Source: Pseudomonadota bacterium (GTDB lineage: Bacteria; Pseudomonadota; Gammaproteobacteria; Burkholderiales; Ferrovaceae). Taken from it: a DNA stretch of 16,853 nt. The notes under the pieces are model-generated. The model had not been told where the DNA came from and searched no databases. It was given only the letters and a program-made list of their open reading frames with translations. Of the stretch, positions 8,215 to 15,404 are shown one piece after another. Position 1 is the first letter of the stretch. Each line of letters starts with the position of its first letter. Where the stretch lies: positions 1 to 16,853 of the forward strand of contig JAJZPY010000037.1 in the NCBI GenBank assembly GCA_021811005.1. The letters run 5' to 3'. Made by a program: the position numbers and the translations under genes.

Positions 8215-9230
8215 GACCGGCTCCAGGCCACCAGCGCATCCAGCCGTTGGCGCGCACCGCCTTCGGCGATGGCCTGGCGCGCCCGGGCAATGCCTTCGCG
8301 CAGGTCGGCGGCAAGCCCCGCCACGTAGATGGCCGCTCCGGCATTGAGGGCAACGATTTCAAGCGCCGGGCCGGGGCGGTTGTCCAGGACCATTTCCAGC
8401 AGTTCGCGGGATTCCTGGGCGTTTTTCACCAGGATGCTGTTGAGGGGCATGGGCGTGACGCCGAATTCGGCAGGGTCGAGCAGGTATTCCCGGACCGTGC
8501 CGTCCTTCAGTTCCGCCACGTGGGTGGGACCGGACAGCGTGATTTCGTCCAGGCCGTCGCTGCCATGAACCACCAGGGCATGGCGGCTGCCCAGGCGGTG
8601 CAGCACGCCGGCCAGGGTGCCGGTCAGCTGCGGGCTGAACACGCCCAGCAACTGGTTGGGGGCACCGGCCGGGTTGGTGAGGGGGCCCAGCAGGTTGAAC
8701 AGGGTGCGCACGCCCAGTTCGCGGCGCACCACGGCCGAATGCCGCATCGCCGTATGGTGCGTGGGCGCGAACATGAATCCCAGGCGGCATTCGCGCAGGG
8801 AGCGGGCCACCGACTCCGGCGTGGCCTGGGTGACCGGAATGCCGAGCGCTTCCAGCACGTCGGCGCTGCCGGTGGTGGAAGACACCGAGCGTCCGCCGTG
8901 CTTGGCCACGTGGGCGCCGGCCGCGGCTGCCACGAAGGCCGCCGTGGTGGAAATGTTGAAGGTGTGCATGCCGTCGCCGCCGGTGCCGCAGGTGTCCACC
9001 ACATGGTCCAGCCCGGCGGTGTCCACCCCGGACGACAGGCCGCGCATCACTTCCGCGGCGGCCGCCAGTTCCGTCACCGTCTCCCCCTTGGCGCGCAGGG
9101 CAACGATGATGCCGGCGGTCTGGGCGGGCGTGGTCTCCCCCGTCATGATGCCGGTCATGACGGACAGCATCTGCTCGCGCGTCAGGTCGTTGCGCGCCAG
9201 CAGCGCGTTGAGCGCTTCCTTGGGCGTCAC
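8211..9230 (-). CDS. trpD: Anthranilate phosphoribosyltransferase
   Basis: It transfers phosphoribosyl from PRPP to anthranilate, the second step of tryptophan synthesis after anthranilate synthase. The 339 residues are normal for the stand-alone enzyme (no TrpG fusion). The PRPP/Mg site DTCGTGGDG is at 79-87, FNIST at 91-95 and KHGGRSVSS at 110-118; TRP-type LLGPLTNP follows near 180. The start is GTG at 9230, which aligns with the usual N-terminus (TPKEAL) and overlaps the stop of the OsmC-family gene as GTGA. trpE and trpG are not in the window; the gene upstream is the OsmC-like one. The trpD-trpC pair is typical of proteobacteria. Confidence 0.97.
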   Translation of the reverse strand: MTPKEALNALLARNDLTREQMLSVMTGIMTGETTPAQTAGIIVALRAKGETVTELAAAAEVMRGLSSGVDTAGLDHVVDTCGTGGDGMHTFNISTTAAFVAAAAGAHVAKHGGRSVSSTTGSADVLEALGIPVTQATPESVARSLRECRLGFMFAPTHHTAMRHSAVVRRELGVRTLFNLLGPLTNPAGAPNQLLGVFSPQLTGTLAGVLHRLGSRHALVVHGSDGLDEITLSGPTHVAELKDGTVREYLLDPAEFGVTPMPLNSILVKNAQESRELLEMVLDNRPGPALEIVALNAGAAIYVAGLAADLREGIARARQAIAEGGARQRLDALVAWSRS

Positions 9231-9649
9231 GGGGCCAGTTCCCGGATTTCGAAGTCGTGGGTGATTTGCGCCGTCTTGCCCAGCATGATGCTGGCCGAAC
9301 AGTATTTTTCGGCGGACAGGTTGAGGGCCCGCTCCACCAGCTCCGGCTTCAGGTTGCGGCCGGTGACGATGAAATGGAGGTGGATTTTGGTAAACACCTT
9401 GGGGTCGGCTTCGGCCCGCTCGGCTTCCAGCTCCACCACGCAGTCGGTGACGTCGGCGCGGGAACGCTTGAGGATCAGCACCACGTCAAAAGCCGTGCAG
9501 CCCCCGGCGCCCATCAGCACGGCCTCCATGGGCCGCACCCCCAGGTTGCGCCCGCCGGCCTCGGGGGCGCCGTCCATGAGAAACGTGTGCCCGCTTCCGC
9601 TTTCCCCCAGGAAACTCATGCCTTCAACCCATTTCACGCGCGCTTTCAT
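9227..9649 (-). CDS. OsmC/Ohr superfamily protein, YhfA type
   Basis: This is a 140-residue protein of the OsmC superfamily, closest in layout to E. coli YhfA. Members with two conserved cysteines act as thiol peroxidases on organic hydroperoxides. Both cysteines are present here: Cys51 in GAGGCTAFDVV and Cys117 in EKYCSAS. The YhfA group itself has no firmly assigned role, so peroxidase activity is inference. The start is ATG 9649, with AGGAG in the leader about eleven bases upstream. It is the first gene of a unit with trpD and trpC, each junction a 4-base overlap. In pseudomonads a YhfA-like gene also sits close to trpGDC and crp/vfr, so the neighbourhood is conserved, but no crp is visible here. 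Confidence 0.88.
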   Translation of the reverse strand: MKARVKWVEGMSFLGESGSGHTFLMDGAPEAGGRNLGVRPMEAVLMGAGGCTAFDVVLILKRSRADVTDCVVELEAERAEADPKVFTKIHLHFIVTGRNLKPELVERALNLSAEKYCSASIMLGKTAQITHDFEIRELAP

Positions 9650-9681
9650 GACCCGCCCTTCTCCTGCCGGTTAATCCGGGG

Positions 9682-9710
9682 ATTATAGCGGCCCCTTTCC
9701 CCGATTTGAA
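9682..9710 (-). promoter_or_regulatory. Promoter of the osmC-like/trpD/trpC unit
   Basis: On the minus strand there is a perfect -10 TATAAT (9682-9687) and a -35 TTCAAA (9705-9710), 17 bases apart. Transcription would start near 9675, giving a leader of about 26 bases. That is too short to encode a trp leader peptide, so attenuation at this promoter is unlikely. Confidence 0.7.
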
Positions 9711-9717
9711 ATGCGGA

Positions 9718-9747
9718 TTGACAATGGCGCCGGCCGACAGCTACAAT
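9718..9747 (+). promoter_or_regulatory. Promoter of rplM-rpsI
   Basis: A perfect -35 TTGACA (9718-9723) and a near-perfect -10 TACAAT (9742-9747) are separated by 18 bases, as expected for a strongly expressed ribosomal-protein operon. The start would be near 9754, giving a short leader before ATG 9781. The -35 box lies 7 bases from that of the divergent osmC-like promoter. Confidence 0.8.
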
Positions 9748-9780
9748 TGCCGGCTCATTTCACTAAAGACCGATGCTGTC

Positions 9781-10209
9781 ATGAAAACCTTTTCAGCCAA
9801 GGCGCAAGACGTTCAACGCGACTGGTATGTGGTCGATGCCACGGACCGCGTGCTCGGGCGCCTCGCCAGCCAGATTGCGCTTCGCCTGCGGGGCAAGCAC
9901 AAAGCCATTTACACCCCCCACGTGGACACGGGTGATTTCATCGTCGTGGTCAATGCCGACAAGATCCGCGTGACCGGCAACAAGGGCGAAGACAAGATGT
10001 ACTATCGCCACTCCGGCTACCCGGGCGGGATTTACGAAACCAATTTCAACAAGCTGCGTGCCCGCCATCCGGCCCGCGTGCTGGAAAAGGCCGTCAAAGG
10101 CATGCTGCCCAAGGGTCCCCTGGGCTATGCCATGATCAAGAAAATGAAAGTGTACGCGGGCGCCGAGCATCCGCACGCGGCACAACAACCCAAGCCATTG
10201 AATATTTGA
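9781..10209 (+). CDS. rplM: 50S ribosomal protein L13
   Basis: L13 is a large-subunit protein that binds 23S rRNA early in assembly. The 142-residue length from ATG 9781 equals the usual bacterial length. The N-terminus MKTFSAKAQDVQRDWYVVDA and the blocks GRLASQIA, KHKAIYTPHVDTGDF, YYRHSGYPGG and VKGMLPKGPLGY are all present. An in-frame upstream ATG at 9706 lies upstream of the promoter and is not used. The Shine-Dalgarno sequence before 9781 is weak. rpsI follows after seven bases in the conserved rplM-rpsI order. In E. coli L13 represses translation of this operon; no equivalent leader structure is evident in the short leader here. Confidence 0.98.
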   Translation: MKTFSAKAQDVQRDWYVVDATDRVLGRLASQIALRLRGKHKAIYTPHVDTGDFIVVVNADKIRVTGNKGEDKMYYRHSGYPGGIYETNFNKLRARHPARVLEKAVKGMLPKGPLGYAMIKKMKVYAGAEHPHAAQQPKPLNI

Positions 10210-10216
10210 GGTTTCC

Positions 10217-10609
10217 ATGAACGGCAACTACTATTACGGCACGGGGCGGCGCAAAAGCGCGGTGGCCCGCGTCTTCCTGAAGACGGGTTCCGGGAAGTTC
10301 GAAGTGAACGGCAAGACCCTGGACGAATACTTTTCCCGTGAAACCGGCCGCATGGTGGTGCGCCAGCCGCTGGAGCTGACCAACAACCTCAACGGCTTCG
10401 ACATCCTCGTCAACGTCATCGGCGGCGGAGAATCCGGCCAGGCCGGCGCCGTGCGCCACGGCATCACCCGGGCACTGATCGACTTCAACCCGGAGCTCAA
10501 GACCGCCCTCAAGCAGGCCGGCCTGGTCACCCGTGACGCCCGTGAAGTGGAACGAAAGAAAGTGGGGTTGCACAAAGCCCGCCGGCGCAAGCAGTTCAGC
10601 AAACGCTGA
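10217..10609 (+). CDS. rpsI: 30S ribosomal protein S9
   Basis: S9 is a small-subunit head protein whose C-terminal tail reaches the P-site tRNA. The 130-residue protein has the family's usual length and blocks: YYGTGRRKSAVARV (6-19), GGGESGQAGAVRHGI and the basic tail KARRRKQFSKR ending in the conserved Ser-Lys-Arg. GAGG sits about five to six bases before ATG 10217. It is co-transcribed with rplM (7-base gap) and is followed by a strong intrinsic terminator. Confidence 0.98.
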   Translation: MNGNYYYGTGRRKSAVARVFLKTGSGKFEVNGKTLDEYFSRETGRMVVRQPLELTNNLNGFDILVNVIGGGESGQAGAVRHGITRALIDFNPELKTALKQAGLVTRDAREVERKKVGLHKARRRKQFSKR

Positions 10610-10625
10610 TCGCAGCCACCCCCCG

Positions 10626-10656
10626 AAAAAGCCGGCCTTCACGCCGGCTTTTTTTT
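10626..10656 (+). terminator. Intrinsic terminator after rpsI
   Basis: A GCCGGC/GCCGGC stem (10631-10636 with 10643-10648, loop CTTCAC) is extended by five A-T pairs and runs into eight T (10649-10656). This is a textbook rho-independent terminator. The A-run on the other side makes it potentially active in both directions. Confidence 0.92.
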
Positions 10657-10675
10657 CGCGGTGCTTTGTTCTCGC

Positions 10676-10703
10676 TATAGAATGAGGGGCAGAACCCCGA
10701 GGA
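10676..10703 (+). promoter_or_regulatory. Tentative argC promoter and ribosome binding site
   Basis: A -10-like TATAGA (10676-10681; TAGAAT at 10678-10683 is an alternative) lies 20 bases after the rpsI terminator. No good -35 is visible at 16-18 bases. GAGGA at 10699-10703 is a good ribosome binding site seven bases before ATG 10711. Confidence 0.35.
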
Positions 10704-10710
10704 ACGCATC

Positions 10711-11739
10711 ATGATCACAGTTGGCATCGTTGGCGGGACCGGTTACACCGGCGTCGAATTGCTGCGCCTGCTGGCCCAGCACCCGGAAGTGCGCCTGCAG
10801 GCCATCACTTCCCGCAAGGAGGCCGGACAGGCCGTGGACACCCTTTTCCCCAGCCTGCGCGGCCACGTGGACCTGGCGTTCAGCCTGCCCGAGCAGGCCG
10901 GCCTGGAACGCTGCGACCTGGTGTTTTTTGCTACCCCCAACGGCGTGGCCATGGAACAGGCCCGTGCCCTGCTGGATGCCGGCGTGCGCGTGATCGACCT
11001 GGCTGCCGACTTCCGCATCAAGGACGTGGCACTGTGGGAAAAATGGTACGGCATGAAACACGCCTGCCCCGAACTGGTGGCGGAAGCGGTGTACGGCCTG
11101 CCGGAAGTGAACCGCCCGTCCATCCGGGATGCCCGCCTGGTGGCCAACCCGGGGTGCTACCCGACGGCCGTGCAGCTGGGTTTTCTGCCGTTGCTGGAAG
11201 CCGGCGCGGTGGACCCCGCCCACCTGATCGCCGATGCCAAATCCGGCGTGTCCGGTGCCGGCCGCAAAGCCGAAACCCACATCCTGTTCGCCGAGGCCGG
11301 GGACAACTTCAAGGCCTACGGCGTGGCCGGCCACCGCCACCACCCGGAAATCCGCCAGGGCCTGCAGGCGGCTTCGGGCCAGACCGTGGGCCTGACGTTC
11401 GTGCCCCATCTCGTGCCCATGATTCGCGGCATCCATGCCACCCTGTACGCCACGCTGCGTGCCGACACGGACCTCCAGGCCCTGTTTGAGGCGCGCTACG
11501 CCAACGAACCTTTCGTGGACGTGCTGCCGGCCGGCAGCCAGCCGGACACCCGTTCCGTGCGTGCCTCCAACCTGTGCCGCCTCGCGCTGCACCGACCGCA
11601 GGGCGGCGACACGGTGGTGGTCCTGTCCGTGATCGACAACCTGGTGAAAGGGGCCGCCGGCCAGGCCGTGCAGAACATGAACCTGATGTTCGGCTTTCCG
11701 GAAACGCTGGGGCTGACCCAGGTGCCGGTTCTGCCCTGA
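10711..11739 (+). CDS. argC: N-acetyl-gamma-glutamyl-phosphate reductase
   Basis: The enzyme reduces N-acetylglutamyl 5-phosphate to the semialdehyde with NADPH, the third step of arginine synthesis. The 342 residues match the usual length of the ArgC type 1 form. An N-terminal Rossmann motif GIVGGTGYTGVELLRLL (5-21) binds NADPH. The catalytic cysteine is Cys149 in NPGCYPTA. The active-site histidine region is HRHHPEI (208-214), and KSGVSGAG (about 177-184) is a further family block. It lies alone after the rpsI terminator and 85 bases before erpA on the same strand. No ARG box is recognisable. The order rplM-rpsI-argC-erpA is found in several betaproteobacteria. Confidence 0.97.
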   Translation: MITVGIVGGTGYTGVELLRLLAQHPEVRLQAITSRKEAGQAVDTLFPSLRGHVDLAFSLPEQAGLERCDLVFFATPNGVAMEQARALLDAGVRVIDLAADFRIKDVALWEKWYGMKHACPELVAEAVYGLPEVNRPSIRDARLVANPGCYPTAVQLGFLPLLEAGAVDPAHLIADAKSGVSGAGRKAETHILFAEAGDNFKAYGVAGHRHHPEIRQGLQAASGQTVGLTFVPHLVPMIRGIHATLYATLRADTDLQALFEARYANEPFVDVLPAGSQPDTRSVRASNLCRLALHRPQGGDTVVVLSVIDNLVKGAAGQAVQNMNLMFGFPETLGLTQVPVLP

Positions 11740-11753
11740 AAGTGTAGAATGGT

Positions 11754-11804
11754 TATAAATTGCCGCAGCAGCCTGCGGCCCGTGCGGCAGAAAACCGCTT
11801 TTTG
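11754..11804 (+). promoter_or_regulatory. erpA leader: -10-like box and two mutually exclusive hairpins
   Basis: Between argC and erpA, TATAAA (11754-11759) is a possible -10 for erpA with no clear -35. It is followed by a perfect 7-bp stem with a 4-base loop (GCCGCAG 11762-11768 with CTGCGGC 11773-11779). The same left arm can instead pair with TGCGGCA at 11783-11789. Five T follow at 11800-11804, ten bases after the second arm. This could be a weak terminator for argC or a regulatory leader for erpA; the sequence does not decide. Confidence 0.35.
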
Positions 11805-11824
11805 ATCTTCATGGAGTTTCACTG

Positions 11825-12178
11825 ATGAACGCACCGACGGAAATGATGCCGGCCCCGCTGAATTTCACCGACAGCGCCGCAGGCAAGGTCAAGCAACTGA
11901 TCGACGAGGAAGGCAACCCCGACCTCAAGCTGCGGGTCTTCGTGACCGGCGGCGGCTGTTCCGGCTTCCAGTACGGCTTCACTTTCGAGGAAGCCACCAA
12001 CGACGACGACACCGTCATGGAAAAGAACGGCGTGCGCCTGCTGATCGACCCCATGAGCTACCAGTATCTGGTGGGCGCGGAAATCGATTACAAGGAAGAC
12101 CTGGAAGGCGCCCAGTTCATCATCCGCAACCCCAACGCCACCTCCACCTGCGGCTGCGGCTCCTCCTTCTCGGCCTGA
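11825..12178 (+). CDS. erpA: Iron-sulfur cluster insertion protein ErpA (A-type carrier)
   Basis: ErpA receives Fe-S clusters from the IscU scaffold and delivers them to apoproteins; in E. coli this includes the isoprenoid enzymes IspG and IspH. The protein has 117 residues, the usual size, with the HesB/IscA fold and the three cluster cysteines Cys45 (TGGGCSGFQYGF) and Cys109/Cys111 (TSTCGCGSSF). The methionine- and proline-rich N-terminal extension is typical of betaproteobacterial ErpA and separates it from IscA. GGAG (11813-11816) sits eight bases before the start. It stands apart from any isc operon. I see no certain IscR site. It converges on nudB with only 15 bases between the stop codons. 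Confidence 0.96.
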   Translation: MNAPTEMMPAPLNFTDSAAGKVKQLIDEEGNPDLKLRVFVTGGGCSGFQYGFTFEEATNDDDTVMEKNGVRLLIDPMSYQYLVGAEIDYKEDLEGAQFIIRNPNATSTCGCGSSFSA

Positions 12179-12193
12179 TTCCCGGCGCGGTCT

Positions 12194-12637
12194 TCAGGCG
12201 GCCCGGTCCGGCAGGGAAAGGATCGCCTGCCGGTTGGACCACGAAAAACATTTTTCCGCCGCCTCCTGCCAGGGCAGCCACAGGTGCCCGCGGTGCTCGC
12301 GCGGCGACAATTTCACCGGCGCCTGTTCGGGCACTTCCAGCCCAAACACGTGCTCCTGGTTGCGGGTGGTTCCCGGCGCGTAGCGGAAACGCCAGCGTTC
12401 GTAGATCTCGAATTCGTTGACCTGTTGCCAGTCGGTCAGCCGGTAAGCCGCGCTGTCCAAACCCGTCTCTTCCCGCACTTCACGCCGGGCCGTCTCCTGC
12501 AACGGTTCATCGGGAGCATCGCGACTGCCCGTCACCGACTGCCAGAACCCGGGTGAGTCGGCACGCTCCAGCAACAACACGTCCAGTGCCGGCGTGTAAA
12601 TCACCACCAGCACGGAAATCGGGATCTTGTACGTCAT
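12194..12637 (-). CDS. nudB: Dihydroneopterin triphosphate diphosphatase (Nudix hydrolase NudB)
   Basis: NudB removes pyrophosphate from dihydroneopterin triphosphate, an early step of folate synthesis. The 147 residues can be aligned from memory with E. coli NudB along their length: PISVLVVIY (6-14), FWQSVTGS (31-38), NEFEIY (74-79), RYAPGTTRN (85-93) and SWSNRQAI (132-139). The Nudix box runs from Gly37 to Leu60 with REVREETGL (52-60). It has six rather than five residues between the glycine and the first glutamate (Glu44). The ATG overlaps the stop of the upstream M16 peptidase gene (ATGA, 12634-12637), so the two are coupled. In many betaproteobacteria nudB instead sits next to aspS, which here is on the opposite strand about 4 kb away. 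Confidence 0.92.
   Translation of the reverse strand: MTYKIPISVLVVIYTPALDVLLLERADSPGFWQSVTGSRDAPDEPLQETARREVREETGLDSAAYRLTDWQQVNEFEIYERWRFRYAPGTTRNQEHVFGLEVPEQAPVKLSPREHRGHLWLPWQEAAEKCFSWSNRQAILSLPDRAA
12208..12233. repeat. Inverted repeat at the erpA/nudB convergent junction
   Basis: A perfect 8-bp stem CCGGCAGG/CCTGCCGG with a 10-base loop starts 30 bases after the erpA stop, inside the last codons of nudB. It can be extended by three further pairs across a 4-base bulge. No U-run follows directly on either strand, so an intrinsic terminator is not established. It may end or buffer the convergent transcripts. Confidence 0.35.
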
Positions 12638-15372
12638 GGCGCCTTTTTCTTGGCGAAATCTCCCGCCACCACTTCCACGAAATGATCCGGGTCGAGGTAG
12701 TGCTGGAGCGCCTTGTTCACGGCAGGCGCGTCGAGCGCGGCGAGATCCCGGTCGAAGTCCGCCACGAAATTCATGGTGCGATGATCGAACATCAGCTTGT
12801 CCAGCAGGGCCGCCAGCGTCCCGTCCTGGGAACGGGAAAGCTGGCGCGACTGCAGGAGAGCCGACTGGGCCGCCTGAACCTCTTCCGGTTTCACCCCTTC
12901 GCGAATCACCTGACGAATGACTTCGCCAAATGACGTTTCGAGCCGCGCCAGATTCTGCGGCGCGTAGATGGCATAGGCTCCGAACTGGCTGTTGCGCACC
13001 TTGTCGTTGAGCCTCAGATAGGAACCGACGCCGTAGCTCAATCCTTCCTTCTGCCGGATGCGGGTGGCCAGGCGCGAATTGAGGAACCCTTCGCCCAGGA
13101 TGTAATTGCCCAGCGTCAGCGCAGGCGCATCGGGATCGCTGTCCATCAGGGCAAGCGGCTCGCGCATCAGGAACACGGCATTGGCCTTGTCGGGCGTGTC
13201 GATCTGGATGCGTTTTCCGGGGAAGGCCTTGTAGTCGTCGATCACCAGCTCGTAGGGACTCGCGCTTTTCCAGCCGTCCAGCCCTTTCTTGAGGGCTTCG
13301 AGGGCCGCCTTGGCATCAAAATCGCCGACGATGGCCACTTCTCCGTGGTCGGCACCGTAGAAGTTCTTGTGGAACGCTTTCACCTGCTCCAGCGTCACGG
13401 CCTTCGCGTCTTCGACCGACTCGTCGAACGTGCTCACATAACGCACGTCGCCGCGGGGATGGCGATTGAAATAGCGTCCCATGGCGTTGCTGGCGCGCGC
13501 CTGCGGATCGCTTCGGCTTTCCTCGATGTCTGCCAGCTCCGCTTCCCGGGCCTGCTTGAACTCGCTTTCGGGAAACTGGGGCTGGTGCAGGATGCGGGCC
13601 ACCAGGTCGAGCGTGGCCGGCAGGTTTTCACGCACGGTCTGGATGGACACCGTGGCCCCCGCGGCGCTTCCGCTGAAAGCCACCTGCGCCTTGAGCGCCG
13701 TGAAACGGTCCTGGATTTGCTGGCGGCTCATGCCTGCCGCGCCGCGGTCCAGCAGGCTGCCCGCAAGGTCGCCGATGCTGGATTTGCCTTCCAGCGATTG
13801 GGCCGTGCCGAAATGGAGATGGATCTGGGCATGCACCGTGCCACCGCGCGTTTTCTTGGGCAGCAGCGCCACCTGCGTGCCTCCGGGCAGCGTAAGCCAC
13901 TGGGTGCGCAACTGGATGTTGGCCGGCGCCGGGTCAAACGCTTCGCCCGCCGCGAAATGAGGATTGCCCTGGTAACCCTTGAGCTGGGCTTCGGCATCTT
14001 CGCGCCGGGGAGCCGGTGCGCGTACCGGACTGGCCGTGGGCATGAACAGGCCGAGTGTGCGGTTGCTGGGCACCAGGTAGGCTTCCGCCACACGCTGCAC
14101 GTCGGCCGGCTGGACCTTGGCAATGCGGTCGCGGGTCAGGAAAAACAGGCGCCAGTCGCCGTTGGCAATGGCCGTGGAGAGCGCAATGCCGAACCGCTCC
14201 GGATCGTTGAACGTGATTTCAATGCCGTTCTGCAAGTTGGCCTTGGCGCGATCCACTTCGGCGGCCATCACGGGATGCGCGTTCATGTCTTCGATGGTCT
14301 TGAGGAAGGCGTCGCGCACGGCGTCCAGCGACTGGCCTTTGCGCACGTCGGCCTGGAAAAAGATCACGCCCGGTTCGTCCAGGTTGAAATAGTCGGCGGC
14401 CGTGGCGGTGGCAAGGCCTTTCTCCACCAGGGCCTGATGCAGGCGGCCGGAGGGGGTGTCGCCCAGCACCTGGGCCAGCACCTCGAACGCCGCGCTGTCC
14501 GGCGACGCCGCAGCGACCGCGTGATACACCGCTTCCACATACTGGATGTCGCCCACGCGCCGCAACACCACTTCGCGCTCCCCGTCCTGCACGGGATCGA
14601 GCGTGTAGGTGGGGTCCAGCACGCGCTTCGGCCTGGGAATGCGGCCGAAAACGTCCTGGATGAGCGCCAGCGTTTTGGCCGCGTCGAAGCTGCCGGCCAC
14701 CACCAGCGTGGCGTTGTCCGGCTGGTAATACTTGCGGTAGAAGGCCTGGAGATGGGGAATGCTGACGTTTTCCACGTCGCTGCGCGCGCCGATGGTGGAC
14801 TTGCCGTAGTTGTGCCACTGGTAGGCCGCCGCCATCACCTTGTCCATCAGCACTTCGCCGGGATCGTTTTCACCGCTTTCCATTTCGTTGCGCACCACGG
14901 TCATTTCGCTGTCCAGATCCTTGCGCGCAATGAAGGAATGCACCATGCGGTCCGCTTCCATGCGCAGCGCCCAGTCCAGGTTGGCCGGGGAGGCGGCAAA
15001 GGTTTCGAAGTAGTTGGTGCGGTCGAACCAGGTGGTGCCGTTGGGGCGCATGCCACGGCGGGTGAGTTCAGCGGTGATGTTGCGGTGGCTGGGCGTGCCC
15101 TTGAACATCAGGTGCTCCAGCAGGTGGGCCATGCCGGTTTCGCCATAGTCTTCCATGCGCGATCCCACCCGGTAGGTCACATTGACGGTGGTGGTGGGCT
15201 TGCTGGCATCCGGTGCCAGCAGCACCTGCAGGCCGTTGGCCAGGCGGTATTCCGTCACTCCTTCCAGCTGGTGCACCTGCACGACGCCTGCCGGCAGCCC
15301 TGTTTTCGCATCGGCCCATGCTCCCGCCGCCAACAGCATCAACCCCAAAAACACCCATCGTTTCAGTGCCAT
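12634..15372 (-). CDS. M16 family zinc metallopeptidase, two-domain, exported
   Basis: This is a 912-residue pitrilysin/insulinase-family protein. The N-terminus is a signal peptide (about 1-20, cleavage after Ala-Trp-Ala), so it acts in the periplasm. The first M16 half has the inverted zinc motif HxxEH as His83-Leu-Leu-Glu86-His87. The third zinc ligand is expected at Glu163 in VVRNEM, and the peptide-binding loop lies nearby. The second half (about 480-905) has the M16 fold without HxxEH and is presumably the inactive partner. Fusing both halves in one chain gives the length of PqqL/YhjJ-like proteins, but a PQQ role is not supported because no pqq genes are present. AGGAGG lies four bases before ATG 15372. 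nudB follows with a 4-base overlap. The substrate is unknown. Confidence 0.93.
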   Translation of the reverse strand: MALKRWVFLGLMLLAAGAWADAKTGLPAGVVQVHQLEGVTEYRLANGLQVLLAPDASKPTTTVNVTYRVGSRMEDYGETGMAHLLEHLMFKGTPSHRNITAELTRRGMRPNGTTWFDRTNYFETFAASPANLDWALRMEADRMVHSFIARKDLDSEMTVVRNEMESGENDPGEVLMDKVMAAAYQWHNYGKSTIGARSDVENVSIPHLQAFYRKYYQPDNATLVVAGSFDAAKTLALIQDVFGRIPRPKRVLDPTYTLDPVQDGEREVVLRRVGDIQYVEAVYHAVAAASPDSAAFEVLAQVLGDTPSGRLHQALVEKGLATATAADYFNLDEPGVIFFQADVRKGQSLDAVRDAFLKTIEDMNAHPVMAAEVDRAKANLQNGIEITFNDPERFGIALSTAIANGDWRLFFLTRDRIAKVQPADVQRVAEAYLVPSNRTLGLFMPTASPVRAPAPRREDAEAQLKGYQGNPHFAAGEAFDPAPANIQLRTQWLTLPGGTQVALLPKKTRGGTVHAQIHLHFGTAQSLEGKSSIGDLAGSLLDRGAAGMSRQQIQDRFTALKAQVAFSGSAAGATVSIQTVRENLPATLDLVARILHQPQFPESEFKQAREAELADIEESRSDPQARASNAMGRYFNRHPRGDVRYVSTFDESVEDAKAVTLEQVKAFHKNFYGADHGEVAIVGDFDAKAALEALKKGLDGWKSASPYELVIDDYKAFPGKRIQIDTPDKANAVFLMREPLALMDSDPDAPALTLGNYILGEGFLNSRLATRIRQKEGLSYGVGSYLRLNDKVRNSQFGAYAIYAPQNLARLETSFGEVIRQVIREGVKPEEVQAAQSALLQSRQLSRSQDGTLAALLDKLMFDHRTMNFVADFDRDLAALDAPAVNKALQHYLDPDHFVEVVAGDFAKKKAP

Positions 15373-15390
15373 GTAACCTCCTCCCGCGTG

Positions 15391-15404
15391 ATGACCCAGA
15401 TCAT
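15391..15404 (-). promoter_or_regulatory. FNR/CRP-like imperfect dyad in the M16 peptidase leader
   Basis: Read on the minus strand this is ATGAT-CTGG-GTCAT, seven of ten matches to the FNR/Anr half-sites TTGAT and ATCAA. It lies 18 bases upstream of the M16 start and just downstream of a TATAGG -10-like box (15409-15414). A regulator bound there would repress. Such sites are common by chance, so this is weak. Confidence 0.15.

Noticed and set aside
8247..9674. Open frame of 475 codons opposite trpD and the OsmC-like gene; similar frames at 1563-3083 and 42-863
   Set aside because: All are complementary to well-supported genes and show no family similarity.
9706..9780. Upstream in-frame start for L13 at 9706
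   Set aside because: It lies upstream of the -35 and -10 boxes, and L13 from 9781 has exactly the family length.
10686..10698. GGGG-CAGAA-CCCC hairpin before the argC ribosome binding site
   Set aside because: The stem is only four pairs and the transcript probably starts within it.
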